Positions 47,639 to 55,257 of a DNA stretch of 64,000 nucleotides are shown in pieces (positions within the stretch are counted from its first letter, which is position 1; the number at the start of each line of letters is the position of its first letter). Source of the stretch: Prochlorococcus sp. AG-363-P08 (GTDB lineage: Bacteria; Cyanobacteriota; Cyanobacteriia; PCC-6307; Cyanobiaceae); assembly GCA_003278195.1 (NCBI GenBank), contig QCGE01000003.1, positions 62,001 through 126,000 on the forward strand, read 5' to 3'. The translations under genes and the position numbers were made by a program. The notes under the pieces were generated by a model. The model made no database searches, was not told the origin of the DNA, and was given only the letters and a program-made list of their open reading frames with translations.

Positions 47639-50600
47639 ATGAATTTCCTCAAAAGAATCCACTCAAAAAATAGCAAAGTTTTAGTATTTGATGGTGCTAC
47701 AGGTACATCATTCCAAAAATTAGATCTTACGCCAGATGATTTTGGTGGTGCGGAGTATGAAGGATGTAATGAACACCTTGTTTTGACAAGACCTGATGTT
47801 GTCGAACAAGTGCATAATGATTATTTAAAAGCAGGATGTGATGTTATTGAAACAAACACCTTTGGAGCTGCATCAATTGTATTGTCCGAATATAGTTTAG
47901 AGGACAAAGCTTATGAGATAAATAAAAAAGCAGCTTTAATTGCAAAAAAAGCTGCCTCTATTTATTCTACTCCGGAAAAACCCAGATATGTAGCTGGATC
48001 AATAGGACCAACAACAAAAATCCCGACATTAGGACATATTTCATTTGCTGAGATGAGGGATTCCTTTAAAGAACAAGTTAGAGGTCTTATAGATGGTGGA
48101 GTTGATTTATTTATAGTGGAGACATGTCAAGATGTTCTACAGATAAAGTCAGCATTGCAAGCTATTGAATTCCATAAAAAGGATTTAAATCAGAGAATTC
48201 CAATTATGGTTTCAGTAACTATAGAGACTACAGGTACTATGTTGATAGGTAGTGATATAGCAGCAGTAGTTTCAATATTAGAGCCTTTCCAAATTGATAT
48301 ATTGGGCCTTAATTGTGCAACAGGACCTGAGCAAATGAAATCGCATATTAAGTACTTACATGAACACTCCCCGTTTGTAATAAGCTGTATTCCAAATGCA
48401 GGACTACCAGAAAATATTGGTGGTAAGGCACACTATCGATTAACTCCTATAGAACTTAAAATGCAATTAATGCATTTTGTAGAAGATCTTGGTGTTAGGG
48501 TCATTGGTGGCTGCTGTGGAACTACTCCTGAACATATAAAACAATTATCTGATCTTTCGTCTGAGTTGCTACCAACAAGTCGAATTTGTCGTCAATATGA
48601 TCAATTAAAAATAATAGATTCTCAACAATATTATGTCCCATCAGCTGCATCTATATATACCACGACAAAATATGATCAAGATACATCAATATTAATAATT
48701 GGAGAAAGGCTTAATGCAAGTGGTTCTAAAAAAGTTAGAACTTTACTTCAAGAAGAGGATTGGGATGGACTTGTTTCAATAGCTAAATCACAAGTAAATG
48801 AAAATTCCCATATTTTAGATGTAAACGTCGATTATGTCGGAAGAGATGGTGTAAGTGATATGAAGGAATTAGTTTCAAGACTGGTTACCAATATCAATAT
48901 CCCTTTAATGATTGATTCTACTGAGTCTGACAAGATGGAGAGCGGACTCATGGTTTCTGGCGGTAAAAATATCATTAACTCTACTAATTATGAAGACGGG
49001 GATGATAGATTTTATTCTGTATTAAATCTAGCAAAATCATACGGTGCTGGAATTGTAATCGGAACTATAGATGAAGATGGAATGGCAAGAACCTCTTCTA
49101 AGAAAGTTTCTATAGCTAAAAGAGCATATAAGGATATTCTTGGAAATGGATTGCCTGCCTATGAAATATTTTATGATCCATTAGCACTGCCTATCTCAAC
49201 AGGAATTGAAGAAGATAGAAAAAATGCTAGTGAGACTATTAAAGCCATAAAGGAAATAAAAAGGATAGATACTAATGTTCATATTATACTTGGGATATCA
49301 AATATTAGTTTTGGATTATCACCTGCTGCTCGGATAGCACTAAATTCTGTATTCCTAGATGAATGTGTAAAGGCAGGATTAGATACAGCTATAGTTTCAC
49401 CATCAAAGATTTTACCTTTAAATAAAATTGGAGATAAGGAAAAACAAACATGTTTAGATTTAATCTACGATTCTAGAAAATTTGACAAAGGTGTATGCAC
49501 TTATGACCCACTGACAACTCTTACTAGTCTTTTTGAAGGTATTACCTCTAAGGAATCTAGGTCCTCTCAAAAAGAACTAATTAATTTACCTATTGAACAA
49601 CGTTTGATTAAGCATATTATTGATGGAGAGAAGGTTGGATTAGACGAATGTCTCGAAAATGCTCTTACAAAATATAAACCCTTAGAAATAATAAATACAT
49701 ACCTATTAGAAGGAATGAAAGTTGTTGGGGAACTATTTGGTTCAGGGCAAATGCAATTGCCTTTTGTTTTGCAATCAGCCCAAACAATGAAATCAGCTGT
49801 GTCATTCCTAGAACCATTTATGGAAAAATCTGACACTGAAAATACATCCAAGGGTAAATTTCTTATCGCAACCGTTAAGGGAGATGTCCACGATATCGGT
49901 AAGAATTTAGTTGATATTATACTCTCCAATAATGGATATGAAGTTATAAACTTAGGTATCAAGCAAGATGTTGAATCTATAATAAATGCATATAAAGAGT
50001 ATAAACCTGACTGTATAGCTATGAGTGGTTTATTAGTGAAGTCAACAGCATTTATGAAAGATAATCTATCAGCCTTTAATGACAATGGAATTACGATTCC
50101 AGTAATTTTAGGTGGAGCAGCTCTTACTCCACGATTTGTCTCAGTAGATTGCTCGAATGCTTATAACGGAGCAGTTATATATGGTAAGGATGCTTTTACA
50201 GACTTAAAGTTTATGGATTCATATATGTCAGCATTAAAAAATAGTAAATGGACAGACTCTTACGGATTTTCAGATGGACAAAATGAAAGATTTAAGATTA
50301 ACTTAATTGAAAGTAATCAAGACATTAATGTCACTGAAGAAGAAGGAGAGACAGAAAAATCAAAATCTAATTCTTCTAATGAACAGATGTTGATCTCCAA
50401 TACACGCTCTTCTTCTGTATCTCTATGTAATCCATCATTGCCACCATTTCTTGGAACTAAGGTAGTAAAATCTACAGAAATTAACCTATCAGATATTATA
50501 AAATATATTGATAAAAATGCCTTATATTCTGGTCAGTGGCAGTTTAAACGTCAAAAAGGGTTAACTAAAGAGGAATATCAAAAGTATCTTTTATCTGAAG

Positions 50601-51235
50601 CCGAGCCTATATTTGACTATTGGATAAATCAAATTCAGGAATTTAATTTACTACACCCATCATTTGTTTATGGTTACTTTCCCTGCTCAAGAACTAATAA
50701 CTCATTAAATATATATAGCTTTAATAAGAGTGACATATTAGGAAGTTTTAAATTTCCAAGGCAGAAATCGGGCAATAAATATTGTATATCTGACTTTTTC
50801 AGTGATCCTGTCAATAATAAACCAGTTGATTTCATACCTATGCAAGCCGTTACTATGGGCGAATATGCTAGTGAATATTCTCAAAAACTCTTCAAGGAAG
50901 ATAAGTATCAAGAATATCTTTTCTTTCATGGTTTGTCTGTACAGCTAGCAGAAGCATTGGCTGAATATGTACACTCGCTTATAAGGGTTGAATCTGGCTT
51001 TCTAGAGGAAGAGCCGTCTGACATCAGAGGTGTACTAGCACAAAGGTACAGAGGATGTAGATATTCATTTGGTTATCCTGCTTGTCCTAATGTTTCTGAT
51101 TCTTATAAACAATTAGAATGGTTGGATGCTCAACGTATAGGGTTATTTATGGATGAAAGTGAACAATTATATCCGGAGCAAAGCACAACCGCAATTGTTA
51201 GCCTTCATCCTGATGCAAAGTACTTTAGTGCTTGA
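47639..51235 (+). CDS. metH: Cobalamin-dependent methionine synthase
   Basis: A 1198-residue MetH. The homocysteine-binding domain (about 1-320) has [10 protein letters not shown] and the zinc Cys pair in [13 protein letters not shown]. The pterin-binding domain (about 350-620) has [19 protein letters not shown]. The helical cap and cobalamin-binding domain follow, with the Co-ligand His in [18 protein letters not shown] near residue 750 and [13 protein letters not shown]. The C-terminal activation domain contains [16 protein letters not shown] and [15 protein letters not shown] low-complexity linker (about residues 895-940) joins it to the cobalamin domain. Together with cobN this shows the cell uses its own B12-type cofactor. 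No cobalamin riboswitch is visible in the 93-bp leader. Confidence 0.96.
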   Translation: MNFLKRIHSKNSKVLVFDGATGTSFQKLDLTPDDFGGAEYEGCNEHLVLTRPDVVEQVHNDYLKAGCDVIETNTFGAASIVLSEYSLEDKAYEINKKAALIAKKAASIYSTPEKPRYVAGSIGPTTKIPTLGHISFAEMRDSFKEQVRGLIDGGVDLFIVETCQDVLQIKSALQAIEFHKKDLNQRIPIMVSVTIETTGTMLIGSDIAAVVSILEPFQIDILGLNCATGPEQMKSHIKYLHEHSPFVISCIPNAGLPENIGGKAHYRLTPIELKMQLMHFVEDLGVRVIGGCCGTTPEHIKQLSDLSSELLPTSRICRQYDQLKIIDSQQYYVPSAASIYTTTKYDQDTSILIIGERLNASGSKKVRTLLQEEDWDGLVSIAKSQVNENSHILDVNVDYVGRDGVSDMKELVSRLVTNINIPLMIDSTESDKMESGLMVSGGKNIINSTNYEDGDDRFYSVLNLAKSYGAGIVIGTIDEDGMARTSSKKVSIAKRAYKDILGNGLPAYEIFYDPLALPISTGIEEDRKNASETIKAIKEIKRIDTNVHIILGISNISFGLSPAARIALNSVFLDECVKAGLDTAIVSPSKILPLNKIGDKEKQTCLDLIYDSRKFDKGVCTYDPLTTLTSLFEGITSKESRSSQKELINLPIEQRLIKHIIDGEKVGLDECLENALTKYKPLEIINTYLLEGMKVVGELFGSGQMQLPFVLQSAQTMKSAVSFLEPFMEKSDTENTSKGKFLIATVKGDVHDIGKNLVDIILSNNGYEVINLGIKQDVESIINAYKEYKPDCIAMSGLLVKSTAFMKDNLSAFNDNGITIPVILGGAALTPRFVSVDCSNAYNGAVIYGKDAFTDLKFMDSYMSALKNSKWTDSYGFSDGQNERFKINLIESNQDINVTEEEGETEKSKSNSSNEQMLISNTRSSSVSLCNPSLPPFLGTKVVKSTEINLSDIIKYIDKNALYSGQWQFKRQKGLTKEEYQKYLLSEAEPIFDYWINQIQEFNLLHPSFVYGYFPCSRTNNSLNIYSFNKSDILGSFKFPRQKSGNKYCISDFFSDPVNNKPVDFIPMQAVTMGEYASEYSQKLFKEDKYQEYLFFHGLSVQLAEALAEYVHSLIRVESGFLEEEPSDIRGVLAQRYRGCRYSFGYPACPNVSDSYKQLEWLDAQRIGLFMDESEQLYPEQSTTAIVSLHPDAKYFSA

Positions 51236-51339
51236 TTGATTATACTTTTACTGACAGATGGCTATGCAAGAAGATTTATCCCTAGAGGCTAGGCATAAAT
51301 GTTAATTCATACTTGGATGAACTTCTCGGCCAGAATTCA

Positions 51340-51570
51340 TTAATCCTGGCAGAGTGTTTCCATTGTGTCGATGACATTCTGCTGGAAATCATCTAGAGCG
51401 TTTGAATCACCAAGGTCAATACCTTCGCCAGCGGCGTTCTGGGTGAGTTCTTGAAAATGAAACGCTCCCTCACCATTGGCTAAGAACTCTATAGCCGAGG
51501 TTTCACCGCTTTCTCTAAAGGCATCGCATAGTGCGAGGAAGGCGGCGTCTTCTGTGAACTCCCAATCCAT
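51340..51570 (-). CDS. Very acidic small hypothetical protein
   Basis: A 76-residue protein I do not recognise. It begins MDWEFTEDAAFLALCDAFRE and has many Asp/Glu residues, one Arg and no Lys, with helical character and two Cys. Codon use is GC-richer than in neighbouring genes, which suggests either strong translational selection or a distinct origin. It ends 104 bp from the metH stop (convergent). No good Shine-Dalgarno sequence precedes the ATG. It may be a Nif11-like or chaperone-like small protein; the central hydrophobic-acidic helix is compatible, but I cannot show it. Confidence 0.65.
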   Translation of the reverse strand: MDWEFTEDAAFLALCDAFRESGETSAIEFLANGEGAFHFQELTQNAAGEGIDLGDSNALDDFQQNVIDTMETLCQD

Positions 51571-51772
51571 TGAGGAGATATAACTGATTGACGTTTAACT
51601 CCTTCCCCCCTGTATCCGTCAACCGTCTATGTACATATTGTGGCAGTATTTATTTAGGTACAACTGTGTCATATCCCTGAAAACCATTCCTGTAAAAGGG
51701 TTCTTGGGTGGTTAAACGAATTCATGAAAAAAGTTGTTTCTAGAAATTATTGTTTGTAAATGAAAATTTTTC

Positions 51773-51790
51773 AGCGAGAAAAACGTCGCT
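51773..51790 (-). terminator. Short hairpin at the end of the GC-rich segment
   Basis: On the minus strand the arms AGCGA and TCGCT enclose an 8-base loop and are followed by GAAAAATTTTC. It coincides with the stop codon of the possible 78-residue reading frame (51790-51792). It could end a minus-strand transcript coming from about 52030. Confidence 0.4.
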
Positions 51791-52026
51791 CATAATTCCG
51801 GGATTTTCAACCTCAGTTTCCTGAACGCGCAGGATAAAGCTGAAAGCATATGAAACTTTCCCTTACGGCCTCTGACGCCTCCCAATCGTCCTAAAGGAGG
51901 CCGTTTGATGCTTTGCCCTGTGTTTCCCCTTGTTAGCCCATTTTGATGGCCCTGGAGAGATCCTGGTGGCTGGCCCTTTGGTGAAGAGGGAACAAGATCA
52001 AATGATGATGCTGAATTAGAGTTCAC
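51790..52026 (-). CDS. Doubtful 78-residue basic reading frame, possibly an RNA gene instead
   Basis: A GTG-started frame of 78 residues. It is Ser/Pro/Gly-rich at the N-terminus (SSPKGQPPGSLQGHQ) and strongly basic later (IKRPPLGRLGGVRGRKGKFH and CAFRKLRLKIPEL), with only one Asp and one Glu. No Shine-Dalgarno sequence precedes the GTG and I recognise no family. The GC-rich composition and self-complementary segments would fit a structured RNA just as well. Either reading makes a minus-strand transcript likely. Confidence 0.3.
   Translation of the reverse strand: MNSNSASSFDLVPSSPKGQPPGSLQGHQNGLTRGNTGQSIKRPPLGRLGGVRGRKGKFHMLSALSCAFRKLRLKIPEL
51865..51904. repeat. Perfect 8-bp inverted repeat in the GC-rich segment
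   Basis: ACGGCCTC (51865-51872) and GAGGCCGT (51897-51904) are exact complements around 24 bases. The enclosed bases contain a further CCTCC/GGAGG-type pairing that competes with the outer stem. In an AT-rich genome a GC-rich stem of this kind in non-coding DNA is a sign of a folded RNA. Confidence 0.5.
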
Positions 52027-52212
52027 TATTTTTCTGGAACAAAACCTTTTCCCGAGAGGCTTTGAGTTATGTTAAATATTTCTTTTTTGCTAATAAGTAA
52101 TAATTACTTCATGGTAAAAGTTCATAACTAATTCATTTATGGAATATAAGTGAATTAATATCTTGTAAAACAGTATCCTATAAGATAGAATTTAGAAGTA
52201 GCTAGTGAGCAA

Positions 52213-53061
52213 GTGCTTAAGGAGTTTTATTGGAATAAGTCTCTTGAACTAACTATTCGAGCGGAGACATGTCATGCTTTGGTACCTTTAAAAACAACCT
52301 ATAAAGAATTATTAGATTTTAATGATAGAATTTTTGAATTAAGGTTTTTAATAGATCGGTTTCCAAATGTAATTACCCACGGTCCCAGAAATAATCCATT
52401 TAACCCTTGGGACAATAGGTTGGAAGTTTCAAGTATTGGTAATGAGCATGTACTTATTTTGAATAAATATCCAGTACAAAAGGGTCACATGCTATTAATT
52501 ACAAAGGATTGGCAACCTCAGTCAGGATGGTTATCAAAAAGCGATTGGAACGCAGTTTCATTAGTGGAGAAAGATACTCAAGGGTTGTGGTTTTTTAACT
52601 CAGGTAAAAAATCTGGAGCAAGTCAACCACATAGACATATACAATTATTACCTAGAAGTTCTTCAGAAATAGTTTGTCCTAGAGATTACTGGTTTCGCCA
52701 ACTAATTGATAATGGGAATAGGCATAATTCTATATTAGAGAGAAGTACATCTGTAAAGAGATTAAAATATAATGTAAACAGACGGTCATTATCATTGTAC
52801 GAGTCTTATTTAGAGCTAACCGATAAAGTTGGTATAGGAAATCCAACTAAGAATTCACAGCCCTTAAGCCCATATAATATTATCCTTACGCGTGATTGGA
52901 TGTCAATTATCAAGCGTAAGAAAGAATCCTCTGCCGGATTTAGTATTAATGCACTTGGATTTGCAGGTTACTTATTGTCTACTAGTACTTCAAATAATAA
53001 TTATTTGGATAAGTATGGACCAGACAAACTTCTTGAAGAAGTAGTAGAAACCTATTTATAG
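52213..53061 (+). CDS. ATP adenylyltransferase (Ap4A phosphorylase II-like)
   Basis: A 282-residue HIT-superfamily enzyme that splits diadenosine polyphosphates such as Ap4A with phosphate. The region HVLILNKYPVQKGHMLLITK near residue 75 and the catalytic HIT-like motif GASQPHRHIQLLPR near residue 136 identify the family. The HxHxQ motif here is PHRHIQ, as in fungal APA1/APA2. The start is GTG at 52213 and no close ATG fits the domain start. It converges on a small hypothetical gene across a shared hairpin. Confidence 0.87.
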   Translation: MLKEFYWNKSLELTIRAETCHALVPLKTTYKELLDFNDRIFELRFLIDRFPNVITHGPRNNPFNPWDNRLEVSSIGNEHVLILNKYPVQKGHMLLITKDWQPQSGWLSKSDWNAVSLVEKDTQGLWFFNSGKKSGASQPHRHIQLLPRSSSEIVCPRDYWFRQLIDNGNRHNSILERSTSVKRLKYNVNRRSLSLYESYLELTDKVGIGNPTKNSQPLSPYNIILTRDWMSIIKRKKESSAGFSINALGFAGYLLSTSTSNNNYLDKYGPDKLLEEVVETYL

Positions 53062-53065
53062 AGTT

Positions 53066-53090
53066 CAATAATTAACAAGATTAATTATTG
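53066..53090. terminator. Bidirectional AT-rich hairpin overlapping a stop codon
   Basis: CAATAATTAA (53066-53075) and TTAATTATTG (53081-53090) are perfect 10-bp complements with a 5-base loop. It lies 4 bp past the adenylyltransferase stop and its right arm contains the stop codon of the minus-strand 60-residue gene. It probably ends both convergent transcripts, although the stem has few G-C pairs. Confidence 0.55.
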
Positions 53091-53263
53091 TCGTCTCTAC
53101 TTATTTGATTTTTTAAAGTTTCAATTGATGCATCTAGAGCAGCAAGTTTTCGTTCAAGTCTATCTCTAAGGTAGTTTAAAGTACGCAATTTACGAGCTTG
53201 AAACCTTTTCCTAGCCTCTATTGGATCATAATTAGATGAATTACAAATGTCGGATAGAATCAT
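53081..53263 (-). CDS. Small basic helical hypothetical protein
   Basis: A 60-residue protein predicted to be almost all helix with a coiled-coil pattern: DPIEARKRFQARKLRTLNYL and DRLERKLAALDASIETLKNQ. No membrane segment or known domain is seen. It is rich in Arg and Lys at the centre. The frame is not overlapped by any other gene and ends exactly at a hairpin, which supports a real gene. Function unknown. Confidence 0.6.
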   Translation of the reverse strand: MILSDICNSSNYDPIEARKRFQARKLRTLNYLRDRLERKLAALDASIETLKNQISRDDNN

Positions 53264-53494
53264 TGAAGTATGGAGTTTTATACATCATGCCGTATTTTAG
53301 ATGAAAATGCGAAATTAAGTCTGTATTTACAAATTTTTGATGTTTAAAATCATAATTCTTAGAATTCTTGAATATTAAGTCTAGGGACCTTTTTCTGCAA
53401 ATTGTCATTATTTCCAAACTAGTGATGCGATTCTAATGTTTTAATATTCTCATCAAGTTAACAGGTGATTTTTATATATATTTAGGTATCCTCG

Positions 53495-53520
53495 TTTATT
53501 ATCTGATTATAGATAATAAA
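53495..53520. promoter_or_regulatory. Perfect 10-bp dyad upstream of the RHH-J gene
   Basis: TTTATTATCT (53495-53504) and AGATAATAAA (53511-53520) are exact complements around GATTAT. It lies 15 bp upstream of a -35-like TTGACC. Ribbon-helix-helix proteins usually bind such dyads and repress their own genes, so it is a candidate operator for the downstream gene. This is inference from position and domain. Confidence 0.45.
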
Positions 53521-53535
53521 TTTATATATGTTTAT

Positions 53536-53566
53536 TTGACCTAGGTAAGCAATAATAAGATATGAT
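53536..53566 (+). promoter_or_regulatory. Sigma-70-like promoter for the RHH-J gene
   Basis: TTGACC (53536-53541) and TATGAT (53561-53566) resemble -35 and -10 boxes, separated by 19 bp, slightly long. Transcription would start near 53573, leaving only about 15 bases before the GTG start at 53588. No ribosome-binding site is visible in that leader. Confidence 0.4.
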
Positions 53567-53587
53567 TTACATAAGAGCATTTTCGTC

Positions 53588-54646
53588 GTGACAGAGTCCG
53601 AAGAGAAAAAGAACAGAAGAATATCCGCTGACCTACCAGATGAGTTAATCTCTCGTTTGGATGAATTAAAAAAGGAATGGGGAATAAGATCAAGAGGCGG
53701 AGTATTGAAACGATTACTAGAGGAGGTATTATCTGATGATTTAAACAATTATAATTATTCTAATGACATATACACTAATGATAATAATAATCCTGAGAAT
53801 ATAACCGGACAAATTGGTAACGAACAACAAACATTTGGGTTTGAAGAGAACAAAGCACTAGTCTTAATTTCACGGCCTCATGATCCATCTAAACTAAATT
53901 ATGATGAATTAAATTCCTTTGAGGAAGAAAATAGCATTACTAATAATAAAAGCAAACAAAAGTCCAGTGGAATAGATTTACCAGGTTTTGTTAGTAAAAG
54001 AAGCGAGAGGCTTCGTAACAGTTTACGTTCTAATGATAAATCTACCAATAGAGATAAGGAGCCTATCGTACCTATTGTTAAGGAAATCCATGTAAGAAAT
54101 AGTTGCGAAAAGGCCTCTAAGCACTGGCTATCCCTATATGGTCATCCTCCCGGCGAAACAGTAGTCGAAGCAGCAATGAACTGGTTAGCATGTGATATTT
54201 GGCCACATGCTGAGGATTCCGAATCCAGCTCATTTACCTGGAGTGCATCTAACAGACTGATGAAAAAATATTGTCCTGCATGGGAAGTACAAAACCCCTC
54301 TTTCGAATTAGTAATGGTTGTAGCTGGAGTTATAGAGGATCCATATGCCAGTGAGAATCTTATTCAACGGATTCCAACGTTGATTAGACGCTTTGTAAAC
54401 AAATTTAGGAGAAGTAAAAACGTAACTTCATTTGAGACTATTCAATCAACAATGACAGTTCATGGTGCATTGAGACTTTTGGGTCTTCCAACAACAGCAG
54501 GATCGGCACTTACACTAAATAAAATACGGGATGCTTATAAAAATCAGGCTTTAGAAGATCATCCTGACTCCGGTGGCTCAACAGACGCCATGAGGAGAGT
54601 AAATGAGGCTTATCAATTATTAAAAGAGCTCTACAGAAAAAAATAG
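53588..54646 (+). CDS. Ribbon-helix-helix and J-domain fusion protein
   Basis: A 352-residue protein. Residues about 10-48 (NRRISADLPDELISRLDELK then a second helix in SRGGVLKRLLEEVL) fit a ribbon-helix-helix (CopG-type) DNA-binding fold. Residues about 50-165 are Asn/Ser-rich and probably disordered. A conserved-looking helical middle domain follows (HWLSLYGHPPGETVVEAAMN; WEVQNPSFELVMVVAGVIED). The C-terminal 65 residues form a J domain with H325-P-D327 in LEDHPDSGGS and NEAYQLLKELY. There is no glycine-rich or zinc domain. The HPD shows it can probably stimulate a DnaK. Function unknown; related J-domain proteins exist in marine picocyanobacteria. GTG start at 53588. It is flanked by long non-coding DNA on both sides. 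Confidence 0.8.
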   Translation: MTESEEKKNRRISADLPDELISRLDELKKEWGIRSRGGVLKRLLEEVLSDDLNNYNYSNDIYTNDNNNPENITGQIGNEQQTFGFEENKALVLISRPHDPSKLNYDELNSFEEENSITNNKSKQKSSGIDLPGFVSKRSERLRNSLRSNDKSTNRDKEPIVPIVKEIHVRNSCEKASKHWLSLYGHPPGETVVEAAMNWLACDIWPHAEDSESSSFTWSASNRLMKKYCPAWEVQNPSFELVMVVAGVIEDPYASENLIQRIPTLIRRFVNKFRRSKNVTSFETIQSTMTVHGALRLLGLPTTAGSALTLNKIRDAYKNQALEDHPDSGGSTDAMRRVNEAYQLLKELYRKK

Positions 54647-54662
54647 TCTCATAATTCTAATA

Positions 54663-54704
54663 TAAGACTAATGCTAGTCTTAGACTGAGTCTTGCATAAG
54701 ACTC
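54663..54704. repeat. Two tandem perfect hairpins with complementary loops
   Basis: Hairpin 1: TAAGACTA (54663-54670), loop ATGC, TAGTCTTA (54675-54682). Hairpin 2: GAGTCTT (54687-54693), loop GCAT, AAGACTC (54698-54704). The spacer is GACT. The two loops, ATGC and GCAT, are complementary to each other. The element begins 17 bp after the stop of the RHH-J gene. It may be a tandem terminator or a repeat-type protein site. Confidence 0.65.
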
Positions 54705-55000
54705 TTAATTCACTTATAGAATTTATCGTTCGACCTCTGAGGAATTCACTGCTGCTTTCAAGGAATAAGAAAACCTATTTTTTTGATATTATTAAATGCG
54801 AATTTGATTAAAAGAACGGAGACCGTAAGTAAGTTTATGTTGTCCAGACCCTGTCCAAAGATTATTCGAACTTTATCAAAACCTTTGAATTACTGCTCTT
54901 TGCGCAATTGAGTAACTGCTTTAGAGACAGGTACTCAGGATTAGTTGTTTGCTGAATATCACAGGGTTACAAGGTTTGCTAAGCGGTCTTATTTGTCTTA

Positions 55001-55008
55001 GTCTAGAC
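55001..55008. repeat. Perfect 8-bp palindrome in the motif cluster
   Basis: GTCTAGAC at 55001-55008 is self-complementary and follows GTCTTA at 54995-55000. It is part of the second cluster of AGTCT/AGACT motifs. Confidence 0.4.
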
Positions 55009-55020
55009 CCATCTCAGACT

Positions 55021-55034
55021 TAGAATTAGTCTTA
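55021..55034 (+). repeat. 14-bp direct repeat, copy 1
   Basis: TAGAATTAGTCTTA at 55021-55034 recurs exactly at 55188-55201, 167 bp away. It contains the AGTCT motif. Confidence 0.6.
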
Positions 55035-55187
55035 AATTAGAAATAAGAGATAGTTTAAGCTGAAGTTTGTTTTCTGTGATTTCTAGATTTCTTGATACGT
55101 ACCTAACTTTATTTCTCCAATTAGGGACACAAGTTTTGGCCGCAGTTTTCCTGTATCAACTATCTTATATGATTCTTTCAATAAGTC

Positions 55188-55201
55188 TAGAATTAGTCTT
55201 A
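55188..55201 (+). repeat. 14-bp direct repeat, copy 2
   Basis: TAGAATTAGTCTTA at 55188-55201 is the second copy, preceded by TAAGTCTAG at 55182-55190. It lies 57 bp upstream of the start of the methyltransferase gene, so it may overlap its promoter. Confidence 0.6.
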
Positions 55202-55257
55202 TTAGAGATACATGATACAACATCCTAGCCAATTAGAATTGCCGTAAAGAGGAGTTT

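Larger units (their letters stand above)
51571..52212. other. 642-bp intergenic region with a GC-rich structured core
   Basis: The region holds no plus-strand gene. From about 51795 to 52010 the composition rises well above that of the flanks, with stem-forming segments. The rest (51600-51780 and 52050-52210) is AT-rich and probably holds promoters for the small acidic protein on the minus strand and the adenylyltransferase gene on the plus strand. See the separate entries for a possible basic peptide or RNA and for hairpins inside it. Confidence 0.6.
53264..53587. other. 324-bp AT-rich intergenic region upstream of the RHH-J gene
   Basis: No coding frame is seen. It holds the leader of the small minus-strand gene, two TTAAGTCT motifs (53315-53322 and 53375-53382), the second within TTAAGTCTAG, a perfect dyad at 53495-53520 and promoter-like elements at 53536-53566. 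Confidence 0.6.
54647..55257. other. 611-bp intergenic region rich in AGTCT/AGACT motifs
   Basis: No credible gene is found on either strand. It has eleven AGTCT or AGACT pentamers (the first overlapping the stop of the upstream gene), against roughly one to two expected by a rough hand estimate for this base composition. They fall in three clusters at 54645-54703, 55000-55032 and 55184-55199. Between them (about 54720-54980) is moderately GC-balanced sequence that could hold an unrecognised small RNA. An AGGAG-like site at 55250 serves the next gene. Confidence 0.65.

Noticed and set aside
49567-50085. A 172-codon frame on the minus strand
   Set aside because: It is antisense to the cap and cobalamin domains of metH and has no domain signature.
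54647-55257. CRISPR-like repeat array
   Set aside because: The AGTCT/AGACT motifs are short, irregularly spaced and in both orientations; there are no unique equal-length spacers and no cas genes.
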